This document shows, piece by piece, positions 1 to 9,278 of a stretch of DNA of 64,000 bases; positions within the stretch are counted from its first letter, which is position 1, and every line of letters starts with the position of its first letter. Made by a program: the position numbers and the translations under genes. The notes beneath the pieces were generated by a model, which worked only from the letters and a program-made list of their open reading frames with translations, was not told the DNA's origin and ran no database searches. The DNA is from Tetranychus cinnabarinus (lineage: Eukaryota; Arthropoda; Arachnida; Trombidiformes; Tetranychidae). The stretch lies in assembly GCA_022266195.1 (NCBI GenBank), contig WHVY01000001.1, positions 16,740,001 to 16,804,000 of the forward strand. Direction: 5' to 3'.

Positions 1-421
1 AATATTCAAAGGTTGCAATAGTTATCAGTTCGTAAAGGAATGCAAATATTACCCAGACACGTACGATTTTTCCCCACTTATTTACAAATTTGAGTGAAGC
101 TTTGCCGAAATTGTTGTTGACAATTGTTTGGTAACAATCCAAATATTTAATGTACAAGGGACGATTGAATTCAAAATGCATGATAGTTAAACCAAGACAC
201 AGTGTACACAATTGATTGAGTAATTGTCCATATTTGGTCATTGTTTCTACTTCTTTGTTCATCACTACTATTGAAAATCTGTAGAAAGCTCTTGAAATTA
301 ATGAAGCTGAAGCAATCCAAAACATTAAATGACTGAATACTTTTTTACGTAAAAGTGACCAGCCAAGTAAACTAGATGGTTCAAACTGAGAAGGGCTATA
401 AGTTGATTTGATTTCATCCAT
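1..421 (-). CDS. Gustatory-receptor-like protein, 5' part only (runs off window)
   Basis: Mirror copy of the start of the intact receptor at 2674-3822. The start codon used is the one beginning MDEIKS (complement of 419-421), because intact paralogues at 14349 and 15706 start with the same residues. An in-frame upstream ATG at 488-490 would add 23 residues. The coding sequence reads leftwards and leaves the window at position 1. The N-terminal part shows the Ser-Leu-Leu-Gly-x-Ser-Leu-Leu-Arg-Lys motif seen in all cluster members. Whether a complete second copy exists depends on sequence to the left. Confidence 0.6.
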   Translation of the reverse strand, partial: MDEIKSTYSPSQFEPSSLLGWSLLRKKVFSHLMFWIASASLISRAFYRFSIVVMNKEVETMTKYGQLLNQLCTLCLGLTIMHFEFNRPLYIKYLDCYQTIVNNNFGKASLKFVNKWGKIVRVWVIFAFLYELITIATFEY

Positions 422-825
422 AGCTGCTGATGGTAAATGTTTCTTTGATTGAAAATTTCTGCTTTCATGGTGATCCAGTTTAAAATTCATTAGTTACTGT
501 TAGTTACAAAGTTGTAGCTTCAATTGTTATTTTATTAATGATTTTCTAATTAACTCTTTCACTTACAGTAAATCATGAAATATTGGAGATCATTATATGA
601 CCTATTGATATAATACATTATTTATGTATTTTTATTTCTGAGTCTTTTAATAAGAGAGTAACTTGTATTAATATTGAAAAGTTTAGTTGACAAAATATTA
701 AAAACGATTTACTATTTTAACTTTTCTTGCTAGTAGCACGCTTTATGTCCGTGACTTTTAATGTTCAATTTTACGAGAATGGATTAGCAAATAGTTGAGC
801 AAATTTAGTCCACCTTGGTCAAACG

Positions 826-1511
826 TTATTTAAAAATGCCTGGTAAAGCCAAGCCAATAGTTAGAGTAATGATAGCCAAAGATGATATGAAATTGGATGA
901 AACAACGCATAGACCAGCAAATGTGAACCCAACATCATCTCGACTGATTCGTAATAGAAACAAATTTATCTAGAAAGTGGAAACAAAAATGTTGAAAATT
1001 GCTTAAGCAATAAAAGGTTCAAAAGATTTACCTCACTCATGGTTTCAATTGATCGCACCAAGTTTGGTGAAAGTGTAAAACGATGAACTGTATTGCATAT
1101 TTGCATTGACAAGTAGTTTACTCGAGCAAAATGGTAAATAGTTACAAAGAGTAAAGTCGCAAAATAAGTCGCTCTACCAATTAAGATTAATATTTGAGAA
1201 ATGGTTTGATCGGGGGCTGATAGCATACCAATGATACAAATAGAGTAGACGGACAGGAACCCGAAAGTGTTGAACACAGTCAATCTGAAAAAAGGATCAA
1301 TTCGCCGAGTAAACCCGATTGTTTGACTATGCATGTGACGGACCAATTTAATAACATGATAAACATCTACTCCAGGAGATTCGTTAACCTTCTTCGTTAG
1401 AGAATCAAAAAACAAATGGAAAAAGATGAAATGTGATTGTAAATAGATACATATTTCATAGATAAATTGCTGTTCCAAAATTAAACCCAATTCGCACATA
1501 TACGACAATAT
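826..1511 (-). pseudogene. Gustatory-receptor-like 3' fragment, mirror copy
   Basis: Exact mirror of the fragment at 1584-2269. It has an exon-1 tail (1032-1511), a 62-nt intron (970-1031) and a terminal exon (826-969). It begins abruptly at the palindrome spacer, so the first roughly 165 codons of a receptor are missing. Reading frame and splice sites are intact, which fits recent duplication, but no start codon or promoter belongs to it. Confidence 0.75.
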
Positions 1512-1583
1512 GATATCAGTATAGGTTAGATCACTGCATTGGAGATATTCATGGATAAGAAGCGAGGCCCCTTGGGGCCGAGA
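1512..1583. other. Palindrome spacer with a GC-rich hairpin
   Basis: A 72-bp unpaired loop between the inverted arms. It contains a 6-bp GC-only stem (GGCCCC, loop TT, GGGGCC at 1566-1579), conspicuous in AT-rich surroundings. About 67 bp of it (roughly 1518-1586) recurs in inverted orientation at about 15287-15353, just after the terminal exon of a broken receptor gene. The spacer thus has an independent origin within this cluster. Confidence 0.75.
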
Positions 1584-2269
1584 ATATTGTCGTATATGTG
1601 CGAATTGGGTTTAATTTTGGAACAGCAATTTATCTATGAAATATGTATCTATTTACAATCACATTTCATCTTTTTCCATTTGTTTTTTGATTCTCTAACG
1701 AAGAAGGTTAACGAATCTCCTGGAGTAGATGTTTATCATGTTATTAAATTGGTCCGTCACATGCATAGTCAAACAATCGGGTTTACTCGGCGAATTGATC
1801 CTTTTTTCAGATTGACTGTGTTCAACACTTTCGGGTTCCTGTCCGTCTACTCTATTTGTATCATTGGTATGCTATCAGCCCCCGATCAAACCATTTCTCA
1901 AATATTAATCTTAATTGGTAGAGCGACTTATTTTGCGACTTTACTCTTTGTAACTATTTACCATTTTGCTCGAGTAAACTACTTGTCAATGCAAATATGC
2001 AATACAGTTCATCGTTTTACACTTTCACCAAACTTGGTGCGATCAATTGAAACCATGAGTGAGGTAAATCTTTTGAACCTTTTATTGCTTAAGCAATTTT
2101 CAACATTTTTGTTTCCACTTTCTAGATAAATTTGTTTCTATTACGAATCAGTCGAGATGATGTTGGGTTCACATTTGCTGGTCTATGCGTTGTTTCATCC
2201 AATTTCATATCATCTTTGGCTATCATTACTCTAACTATTGGCTTGGCTTTACCAGGCATTTTTAAATAA
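1584..2269 (+). pseudogene. Gustatory-receptor-like 3' fragment
   Basis: The 3' half of a seven-pass receptor most similar to the gene at 12932-14107; shared motifs include ELGLILEQQFI and FARVNYLS. An exon-1 tail runs to 2063, followed by a 62-nt intron (2064-2125, GTAAAT to TCTAG) and a 48-codon terminal exon to the TAA at 2269. The fragment is truncated at the palindrome junction. An ATG at 1539 in the spacer is in frame but lies in unrelated DNA, so it is not the native start. Frame and splice sites are undamaged, so the break is young. Confidence 0.8.
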
Positions 2270-3094
2270 CGTTTGACCAAGGTGGACTAAATTTGCTCAA
2301 CTATTTGCTAATCCATTCTCGTAAAATTGAACATTAAAAGTCACGGACATAAAGCGTGCTACTAGCAAGAAAAGTTAAAATAGTAAATCGTTTTTAATAT
2401 TTTGTCAACTAAACTTTTCAATATTAATACAAGTTACTCTCTTATTAAAAGACTCAGAAATAAAAATACATAAATAATGTATTATATCAATAGGTCATAT
2501 AATGATCTCCAATATTTCATGATTTACTGTAAGTGAAAGAGTTAATTAGAAAATCATTAATAAAATAACAATTGAAGCTACAACTTTGTAACTAACAGTA
2601 ACTAATGAATTTTAAACTGGATCACCATGAAAGCAGAAATTTTCAATCAAAGAAACATTTACCATCAGCAGCTATGGATGAAATCAAATCAACTTATAGC
2701 CCTTCTCAGTTTGAACCATCTAGTTTACTTGGCTGGTCACTTTTACGTAAAAAAGTATTCAGTCATTTAATGTTTTGGATTGCTTCAGCTTCATTAATTT
2801 CAAGAGCTTTCTACAGATTTTCAATAGTAGTGATGAACAAAGAAGTAGAAACAATGACCAAATATGGACAATTACTCAATCAATTGTGTACACTGTGTCT
2901 TGGTTTAACTATCATGCATTTTGAATTCAATCGTCCCTTGTACATTAAATATTTGGATTGTTACCAAACAATTGTCAACAACAATTTCGGCAAAGCTTCA
3001 CTCAAATTTGTAAATAAGTGGGGAAAAATCGTACGTGTCTGGGTAATATTTGCATTCCTTTACGAACTGATAACTATTGCAACCTTTGAATATT
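1584..3094. repeat. Right arm of the 1.5-kb inverted repeat
   Basis: Reverse-complement partner of 1-1511, separated from it by a 72-bp spacer (1512-1583). The right arm ends inside the first exon of the intact receptor at 2674-3822. The inversion therefore duplicated only the 5' part of that gene inside this window. Confidence 0.9.
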
Positions 3095-3822
3095 TATATA
3101 TTTTTAAAAAAACTGGTTTCACAGCAAATATGTTTCTGCTTGTATCATTTTTTTCATTCACTCAACTCCTTTATATCCTCACAATTCAATTTATAATTGA
3201 ATGTTGCATCTACACTCAGTCAACCTTTATACCCATTAATACATTACTTGATACTTTATTGCACCAAAACCAACAATCAACACAATTGGATATCAATCGA
3301 ATGGCTAAATTAACTCGCGTACATTACACCAAAATCATTAAATCTATTCGTTATATTGATAAGTTCCTAACTTATGCAATTTTGGTGTTTTATTTATACT
3401 TCATTGGTCATTGTATTTTCGTTTTCAACGAATTTTTTCAGGTTTCAGGTTCTATTTATTGGCGCCTTTATAACGTCTTCAGGTTTTTCGGTGAATCTTC
3501 TTACCTTGTGTTGACTACTTATCATTTGGTTCGTGTGCATCAATTGTCTGTACAAATGTTTGCCAAAGTTTATGACCTTTCATATTCCCTAGCTTCAGAC
3601 TCATTTGAAGCTGTCAATGAGGTTCGTTCAGATAAAATCCCTTGTTTAATCGTTTTAACAAAACGTTTACTTTTACAGATAAATTTGTTTTTATTTCGAA
3701 TCGATCGGAATGATGTTGGATTTTCGTTTGCTGGCCTTTGTCTAGTTTCACCCAGCTTTGTATCATCTTTGGCTTCAATTGCCTTAACTCTTGGCTTGGC
3801 TTTACCTAATTTTATTGATTAA
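2674..3822 (+). CDS. Gustatory-receptor-like seven-transmembrane protein
   Basis: Predicted chemoreceptor of the arthropod gustatory receptor superfamily, a ligand-gated channel of the sensory neuron membrane. Exon 1 is 2674-3621 and exon 2 is 3679-3822, giving 363 residues. The 57-nt intron (GTTCGT to ACAG) has no stop and keeps frame, so intron retention would still give an open 382-residue protein. About seven hydrophobic segments are visible. The motif TYHLVRVHQLSVQ lies near the end of exon 1. The last helix reads TLGLALPNF where insect receptors usually have TYhhhhhQF. The start at MDEIKS matches paralogues; an in-frame ATG at 2605 would add 23 residues. The 5' part lies in the right palindrome arm. 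The gustatory assignment rests on architecture and motif position, not on a search. Confidence 0.7.
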   Translation: MDEIKSTYSPSQFEPSSLLGWSLLRKKVFSHLMFWIASASLISRAFYRFSIVVMNKEVETMTKYGQLLNQLCTLCLGLTIMHFEFNRPLYIKYLDCYQTIVNNNFGKASLKFVNKWGKIVRVWVIFAFLYELITIATFEYLYIFKKTGFTANMFLLVSFFSFTQLLYILTIQFIIECCIYTQSTFIPINTLLDTLLHQNQQSTQLDINRMAKLTRVHYTKIIKSIRYIDKFLTYAILVFYLYFIGHCIFVFNEFFQVSGSIYWRLYNVFRFFGESSYLVLTTYHLVRVHQLSVQMFAKVYDLSYSLASDSFEAVNEVRSDKIPCLIVLTKRLLLQINLFLFRIDRNDVGFSFAGLCLVSPSFVSSLASIALTLGLALPNFID

Positions 3823-4121
3823 TCAGAATCGCCTTTTATTATATAAGAATTTTTAATAAGTTATAAAAGTTTAATACAAAATTCTACAAATTTAAACATA
3901 AAATGAGATTAAAGTACACTCCATTTCAAAAGTTTGGTCCGCAAATTCATTTTTAGTTTTCTTGCTAAAAAATATTAATTCAAATATTTTTACAAAATAA
4001 ATAGATTAAATTGAGGCAATTTATATGCAAACAAAAAACTTCATTCCATCGATTATACCTTTGTAATATTATTTCTGTCTTGGATTAGTTCATTTTTTTG
4101 TTCTTCAAAATGGCGATGCCA
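3823..4121. other. Intergenic, no gene seen
   Basis: AT-rich sequence between the receptor stop codon and the decayed coiled-coil remnant. No supported coding exon, repeat or RNA gene was found. Confidence 0.5.
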
Positions 4122-4405
4122 GCTTACTTGTCTGCGGTTTCTTTATTTAAATTGCCAATCTTGTCGTAGCTTGAGTTCAAAATTTTTGATAGTTCATCAA
4201 TTTCTGCCAATAATTCATTTTTTTCTTTCTTTGCTTTTTATATTTTTCTTTTTGAAGGTCGTACTTTTATTTAAACTCCTTACCGGCCGCGATCTTTTCT
4301 GTGGCGGTGTTTATCGTGCGTTAGATCCATGATGGAATCTCAATATCTTTTGATTCGATGAATGATAAGATTCTATTTAAGGCTGTAGTGAGGGGAATCG
4401 AATCT
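4122..4405 (-). pseudogene. Decayed coiled-coil ORF
   Basis: Reading the minus strand gives a stretch with ALNRILSFIESKDIEIP, then a Lys/Glu-rich part and, after a frame change, ELLAEIDELSKILNSSYDK. The composition is typical of a coiled coil. Two in-frame stops and at least one frameshift break it, so it is not translated as one protein. It lies just downstream of the TBP-like ORF on the same strand with only a short gap, as if all three small ORFs of this island arrived together. No family was recognised. Confidence 0.35.
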
Positions 4406-4455
4406 CTTTGGATATGGATTCATAGATAATTAGTTATAAACAAATAATCATCAAT

Positions 4456-4824
4456 TCAGATATGATTATTGATCCAGTTGAGTAATAGATCAAAGTCAAA
4501 ACCGTCAAGTTTAATGTAAACAGCTGGATAAATTTCAGGCTCATAGGTTGTGTCCTCGTATGAGTTTATCAGTTCACGGACATTAAATGTGTAGGGCAAA
4601 AAGCTGTGAGCAGTTATGTGTACAACTTTGACAAATATAACATTGTTATCTTGATGAATTTCTTTTAATGTTGCGCCTGCTTTAGTTACATCTTTGAATC
4701 CATTAGCTATGACTTTGCCGGATGAGAAGACCAGAAAAACGCCATTTTTACGAATTACTTTTGCGTTAAATTTCTTTTTACGTTTAGAATAATTGTTAGT
4801 TTTATTGTTCCGTCTATTTTCCAT
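4456..4824 (-). CDS. Divergent TATA-binding-protein-like protein
   Basis: An intronless ORF of 122 codons. Two segments recall the TBP fold. LVFSSGKVIANG (residues 31-42) resembles the strand pair ending repeat 1 of TBP, and YEPEIYPAVYI (94-104) resembles the YEPELFPGLIY signature of repeat 2. The second half of repeat 2 is missing, and the N terminus is a Lys/Arg/Asn-rich tail. TBP binds promoter DNA to nucleate transcription, but this version is too divergent and short to be the host housekeeping TBP. It could be a gene from a large DNA virus or mobile element, or a decayed retrocopy. Neighbours on the same strand are a tiny membrane ORF 27 nt upstream and a coiled-coil remnant downstream. 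Whether it is expressed is unknown. Confidence 0.5.
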   Translation of the reverse strand: MENRRNNKTNNYSKRKKKFNAKVIRKNGVFLVFSSGKVIANGFKDVTKAGATLKEIHQDNNVIFVKVVHITAHSFLPYTFNVRELINSYEDTTYEPEIYPAVYIKLDGFDFDLLLNWINNHI

Positions 4825-4851
4825 AGACTTACAATATTAGCAACTTAAAAA

Positions 4852-4968
4852 CTAAGCGAGTTTAATGACATGTTGACTTGTAGGATAATAGAATGTACGA
4901 ATAAATAGAACAAAAATAATGATTAGGAATATTACGATCCCAAAGATCTTATACTTGAGAGCATCCAT
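4852..4968 (-). CDS. Small single-pass membrane protein (38 residues)
   Basis: An uninterrupted ATG-to-TAG ORF of 38 codons. It has a short charged N terminus (MDALKYK), one strongly hydrophobic segment of about 17 residues, and a positively charged C-terminal tail. It sits 27 nt upstream of the TBP-like ORF on the same strand with no intron, a spacing more like a compact viral or mobile genome than this host's genes. No homologue was recognised; a chance ORF cannot be excluded. Confidence 0.3.
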   Translation of the reverse strand: MDALKYKIFGIVIFLIIIFVLFIRTFYYPTSQHVIKLA

Positions 4969-5754
4969 ATTTACCTATAATATTTTATATTTGATAATCT
5001 TATATAGTTTTGAGTAGTCTGCCCGAGCGAATTTACAGGCGAGACGAAATGACCGTATTAAAAAAAGCTTATTTTTCATAAACAAAAATCGATAAAAAAG
5101 ATTATTTTTTTATTTAAAAATTGTTTTTAATTTATTTGTCCCGACCCGGCAAGATACTGTCCCAGACCCGGACATCTCAATACTACTTAAGAGCATTTTC
5201 TGATTGGCTATCGCATGTTATACCAGAAAAATATCTGTTGATGAAAAAATCTGTTTCAATAATTGAACAAAAGGCGATCTGAGTTTTCACTTCAACCTCG
5301 ATTTGCTCGAAAACTGAAAAACTCGGAAATTTTTTAACGCCACTGATGGACTCAGTTTTCATGCTTTTACAAACTCAAATCCTAGCAAAAAGTCCTAACT
5401 CTTAACTAGAAAGTCAGATTATTTACACATACTCATTTACGAGACCCATCTCTGTAAATTAAAATTAAAGCAAGCCTTTTATTGTTATATCATGATATTT
5501 ATTATTTTTCATTGATATTAAAATTTAACCATAAAATGATAATTAAAGTATAATTATTCTAGTATTGATTTTTAGGTAACACTATGCTTTATGTTTATAT
5601 CAATATCGTCATTATCCTGGAGTATGAAGGTTTAATAAATTTTTGTATCCAAATGCTTGAATAAGTTCCTATCAATAAATATATTATTGTTATAGTAAAT
5701 AAATATAAAACCAAGAATCAGGAAACCAGTTTAGTCTCTCTTCGCCCATGCATC
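4969..5754. other. Intergenic, no gene seen
   Basis: AT-rich with scattered short repeats. It separates the small-ORF island from the MITE upstream of the pseudogene receptor. Nothing coding was supported. Confidence 0.5.
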
Positions 5755-5756
5755 TA

Positions 5757-5990
5757 AAGGGTGTCAAATTTAATTCCAAGCAAACTGGTGGAGCTTACAA
5801 TCTTTTCGTCACAGATTAAAATAGATAAGCACAGATATCTAAAACAAAAAGCAACAATGGTGAAGACGGAAAATTAAGTGACCAAATGGTTTGTGTCTAT
5901 GGTTTTTGATATCTGTGCTTATCTATTTTAATTTGTGATAAAAAGATAGTAAGCTCCACCAGTTTGCTTGGAATTAAATTTGACACCCTT
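5757..5990. mobile_element. MITE with about 87-bp inverted repeats and TA target duplication
   Basis: Terminal inverted repeats begin AAGGGTGTCAAATTTAATTC on the left and mirror this on the right (about 5904-5990), with only a few differences between arms. The ends are flanked by TA (5755-5756 and 5991-5992), as for Tc1/mariner-type elements. The interior of about 60 bp has no ORF, so it is non-autonomous. The paralogous upstream region of the receptor at 12932 lacks it. It ends 56 bp before the receptor start codon at 6047. Confidence 0.85.
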
Positions 5991-6046
5991 TAGTTGATTC
6001 CAAAGTAAGCCAGATTTCATTGTTTGGAGTTTGTTTCAGTGTTAAA

Positions 6047-7221
6047 ATGGATACAAATAATTTGATTGGATTCATTGAAAAATCAACTAAACCATCAAGT
6101 ATTTTTGCCAAATCCCTTTTACGTAAAAGCATATCAAGTCAATTACTGCATTTGTTAACCTCGATTAGCTTTCTACTTTATACTACAACTAGAATATATA
6201 AAATTCATATATCCACGAAAAACACTCCTCTTGGAATCAGTATTAGTGATTTAACATACAATAAATGTATAATAATCGCTAATATCTTATACACGTCAAG
6301 TCTTGTCGCAACTATATTACTGTACAAATACAACGCTCACATTTATGTTAAGTACATCAACGACTTTCAATCCAGCATCAAGACTCCGTTTGGCCTGGCA
6401 CAGACTTCATATGTGAACAAATGGCAGAAGATCGATCGATTTATAGTTAGATTACAATTCCTAACTAGAATAACCGTAAGAGCTGTGGACTATTTTGCAA
6501 ATCCTTTTAATTTGACTTATAGCTACACTGATATGGTAGTGTCATTTATGTGTGAATTGAGTTTAATTTTGGAGCAGCAATTTATACATGAAACTTGTAT
6601 CTATTTGCAATCAGATTTCGTGTATTACCACTTGTTTTTTGATTCCCTGACGAAGATGGTTAACGAGTCTGTTGGCTTGGATGTTTATCATGCTATTAAA
6701 TCAGTCCGTCATATGCACAGTCAAACGATTCAGTTTAGTAGAAAGATTGATTCCTTTTTCAGATTAACTCTGTTGAACACTCTTGGATTTCTGACAATTT
6801 ACTCTATTTGTAACATTGGTTTGATTTTAGCACCCAATCAAACCATGATAAGAGTACTAACTATAATTGGTAAAGCTATTCTTTTTTGGCTATACTGAGT
6901 GTAAGTGTTTATCATTTTGCTCGAGTAAACTACTTGTCACTCCAAATATTCAACAAAGTTTATGATCTTTCACTATCACCAAACTTGGTACGATCAATTG
7001 ACACCATGAATGAAGTAAGTGCTTTCATTGCTTATCATTGCTTAAACCTTTCCAACATTTTGATTTCCAATTTCTAGATAAATTTGTTTCTATTTCGAAT
7101 CCGTCGAGACGATGTTGGATTCACATTTGCTGGTCTATGCGTTGTTTCAGTCAATTTCATATCATCTTTGGCCATCATTGCACTAACTATCGGCCTAGCT
7201 TTACCAGGCTTTTTTAAATAA
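6047..7221 (+). pseudogene. Gustatory-receptor-like pseudogene (one-base frameshift)
   Basis: A close paralogue of the intact gene at 12932-14107; both start MDTNNLI. Exon 1 is 6047-7014, the intron 7015-7077 (GTAAGT to TCTAG), exon 2 7078-7221. Around 6880-6887 the sequence has a T run one base shorter than the paralogue. This shifts the frame and gives a stop at 6896-6898, about 45 codons before the end of exon 1. Downstream the original frame is intact (YHFARVNYLSLQIF). A MITE lies in its proximal promoter. Recent loss, a segregating null allele and a sequencing error in the homopolymer are all possible. Confidence 0.8.
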
Positions 7222-7689
7222 CATGCCTTTGTCTAATCATTTCGTTCCGATCAACAAGCGGAGCCCTCGATCAAAACTGATCGTAAATTTCTTTGCTCTG
7301 TACACAAAAAACTCAACTTATATTTGAAGATTCAAATTATTCATCAGCTTTCATCTAACCATGCCGCTTAGATCACTTAAATAAAGTAATGGTTAAAATC
7401 AAATAAAGTTTTTGTTTCAATATTTATTTTATAATAACCCAAGTTGTTACGGAAGTTATGCATTTGTGTTCATTAAATATCTGTACGCACAAAATATCAA
7501 ATTGTGTAAAAATTGTGGTTAAATGGAAAAGATTCTGTAGAGAATCTATAAACTGCCTGAAATCCGTGATTTAACTAAATGTGCGATAGATATTCAGAAT
7601 CCAGGTTACTGAGTGGGTGAAAATGCAGATTCTGTATTGCAAGCTATTTACTTTGTGGGAAAAACTTTTTCTTTATTCACGCTCACTAA
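7222..7689. other. Receptor 3' flank, no gene seen
   Basis: AT-rich sequence between the pseudogene stop and the 5' end of the DNA transposon. It has a possible AATAAA-type signal and no other supported feature. Confidence 0.4.
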
Positions 7690-8014
7690 CAAGGGAACCA
7701 CGCGAGTTGCCTAGAAGGGATTTGAATGGGACTTTTTTTATTTGATAGAGCTGGTTTAGGTATGAAATAGTGAGATGGGTTTTGCCTGTACAGCAACTGG
7801 TTCCTAAGATATTTGGGTTTAAAATTTCGGTAGTTTTATTATAATGAGGTGGGAGAGGAGGGTTGATGTGAGCCGAGAGGTGGCGCAGTGAGGAAAGGGT
7901 TTGATGAAGAAGATAAAGGTTATGGGTTCGAGTCTCGATGTTGGCATTTTTTTTCAAACTTTATTTAAACATTTAAATATTATTTTGAATGTATTTTAAT
8001 GTTATTTAAATGAT
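7690..8014. repeat. Left terminal inverted repeat of the transposon
   Basis: Pairs with 10007-10332. Identity is near complete from about 7800 to 8014 and lower at the tip. It contains the plus-strand tRNA-like sequence at 7872-7946. Confidence 0.8.
7872..7946 (+). ncRNA. tRNA-like segment with Pol III boxes inside the left inverted repeat
   Basis: A 75-bp segment with a box A match (TGGCGCAGTGAGG), a box B match (GGTTCGAGTCTC) at tRNA-like spacing, a 3' end in GGCA and a run of eight T directly after it as a Pol III terminator. The end sequences can partly pair (GCCGAGA with TGTTGGC), but the D and T stems are imperfect, so this is not a functional tRNA. It resembles the head of a tRNA-derived SINE captured by the element. 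Confidence 0.5.
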
Positions 8015-8114
8015 ATTTTGACAATTTTTTGTTAATTATAAATGTTATATTGAATATTATGAAAGAAATTAAGAAAGTTTAGGTAAAATAGTAATAACTT
8101 GGTGGGTTAATCAA

Positions 8115-9278
8115 TTATCGAGTAAAATTGCAGAGATGAAGAGGAGTAAGACAGTGTTTGCAGCATAAATATGCTCGACAATAGCAACATTTTGTGAACA
8201 TTAGAGAGGTGCAGCCTGAAATAGAGCAATCCTCGAAGCTGGTATCGAAATTAATTTCCAAACATGATTTGAATGTTGTTAATTCCTCTGAAATAGTATA
8301 ACCAGACGCTTTCCAAGCATAAAGCCGCATTTGATGGTAAACTGGCGCTGCTAATTGGTTATAGATGAATGAGTGCATCGACATTATGAAAACACGATCA
8401 TTCAACTTGCTCACAGCTTGATCACCAACTGCGCATCTTACTGCATCTTGAAAACGTCTCGTAAACAGTTTATACTGTCTGAAAAAATAAACATCAAGTG
8501 GTTGACAATATTTTGTTGCTTTCGGAGGAATTGTTTCAATTTTTAACCGGACAAAGTAATCTACCTCTTTGCGATATATTTCCATATCTTTTTGTGCTGA
8601 CCATGAATCTTGAAGCAATAAAGTATTAGAGTTACAGAGAGGATTAAAGCAAGTTTTAACCCAAGTGCGCAAGGTTTTTTTCGTCATTTTACCGCTTGTT
8701 GTACATGTAACTTCTACATTAGGTGGCTTTCCTGACTCTATAGCTCTAGTGATTTGTGGCCCGAATTTACCTGAAGGCTCTTGGAAACAAATGAATAAAT
8801 TTGGAGCTAGTTTACCAGCATTAGAAATTAAAACTTGAATGGTATATGAATGAGTTAATGAGTTACAACTTTGAACGAGAAGATAAGTGTCTCTTTCTCC
8901 TTTGTTACTCAAAGTTCTATTTGAAGTTATTTCATAATTGAAACCAGACTGATCAGTATTCCAAACATCTTCATTGCTGATTTTTGTTTTTAACTCATTA
9001 ATTTTTTTGGCGAAATCGATGGCTGATTGTTTAATTCTTTCTTCATTTGTATGAGTCTTTTTTGTTATGAATTTGGTAACTTTTCTGGATGAAATTCTGA
9101 ACTCACTTTTTAGACTTCTAATAAAAGTATTTGATGCACTGAAATTTGGCAGCTGTAATGTTTGACCTGCTTGAAGTGCCCAAGTATGAAGATCATAATC
9201 ATGAACTGGTAAAAACGCTTCACGATTTGCTCGGAACTTCAAATAGATCATCGATTTAAGTGAATTCAATTTACTCAA
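8115..9278 (-). CDS. Transposase catalytic part, pogo/CENP-B-like DDE domain
   Basis: Encodes the DNA-cutting part of the transposase. The start shows a CENP-B-type helix-turn-helix (LHTWALQAGQTLQLPNFSAS, then SSRKVTKF). Candidate catalytic acidic residues are the Asp in VWNTDQSGF, the Asp in LLLQDSWSAQ and the Asp in TIPPKATKYCQPLD, which parallels the last acidic position of pogo/Tigger enzymes. A Cys-rich tail (CCYCRAYLCCKHC) may bind zinc. The frame opens without an ATG and continues, after a one-base offset near 9275-9290, from the upstream acidic ORF. The gene was probably a single reading frame now frameshifted, or uses an unrecognised small intron. Confidence 0.7.
   Translation of the reverse strand: MSKLNSLKSMIYLKFRANREAFLPVHDYDLHTWALQAGQTLQLPNFSASNTFIRSLKSEFRISSRKVTKFITKKTHTNEERIKQSAIDFAKKINELKTKISNEDVWNTDQSGFNYEITSNRTLSNKGERDTYLLVQSCNSLTHSYTIQVLISNAGKLAPNLFICFQEPSGKFGPQITRAIESGKPPNVEVTCTTSGKMTKKTLRTWVKTCFNPLCNSNTLLLQDSWSAQKDMEIYRKEVDYFVRLKIETIPPKATKYCQPLDVYFFRQYKLFTRRFQDAVRCAVGDQAVSKLNDRVFIMSMHSFIYNQLAAPVYHQMRLYAWKASGYTISEELTTFKSCLEINFDTSFEDCSISGCTSLMFTKCCYCRAYLCCKHCLTPLHLCNFTR

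Larger units (their letters stand above)
1..1511. repeat. Left arm of a 1.5-kb inverted repeat (palindrome)
   Basis: Every stretch compared is the exact reverse complement of 1584-3094; position x pairs with 3095-x. The comparisons covered both ends, the receptor fragment, its intron, its terminal exon and the intergenic part, with no mismatch seen. The arm runs off the left edge of the window, so it may be longer. It carries mirrored copies of a receptor 3' fragment and of the 5' part of the receptor starting at 2674. Perfect identity including noncoding DNA means either a very recent event or gene conversion, or an assembly artefact. Confidence 0.9.

Noticed and set aside
966..1508. Complete-looking minus-strand ORF of 180 codons starting with ATG
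   Set aside because: The apparent start is an internal Met of a receptor exon cut by the palindrome; it is a gene fragment, not a gene.
7673..7957. Minus-strand ORF of 94 codons, with a near copy on the plus strand at 10065-10262
   Set aside because: Both are translations of the transposon's terminal inverted repeat read across the tRNA-like segment.
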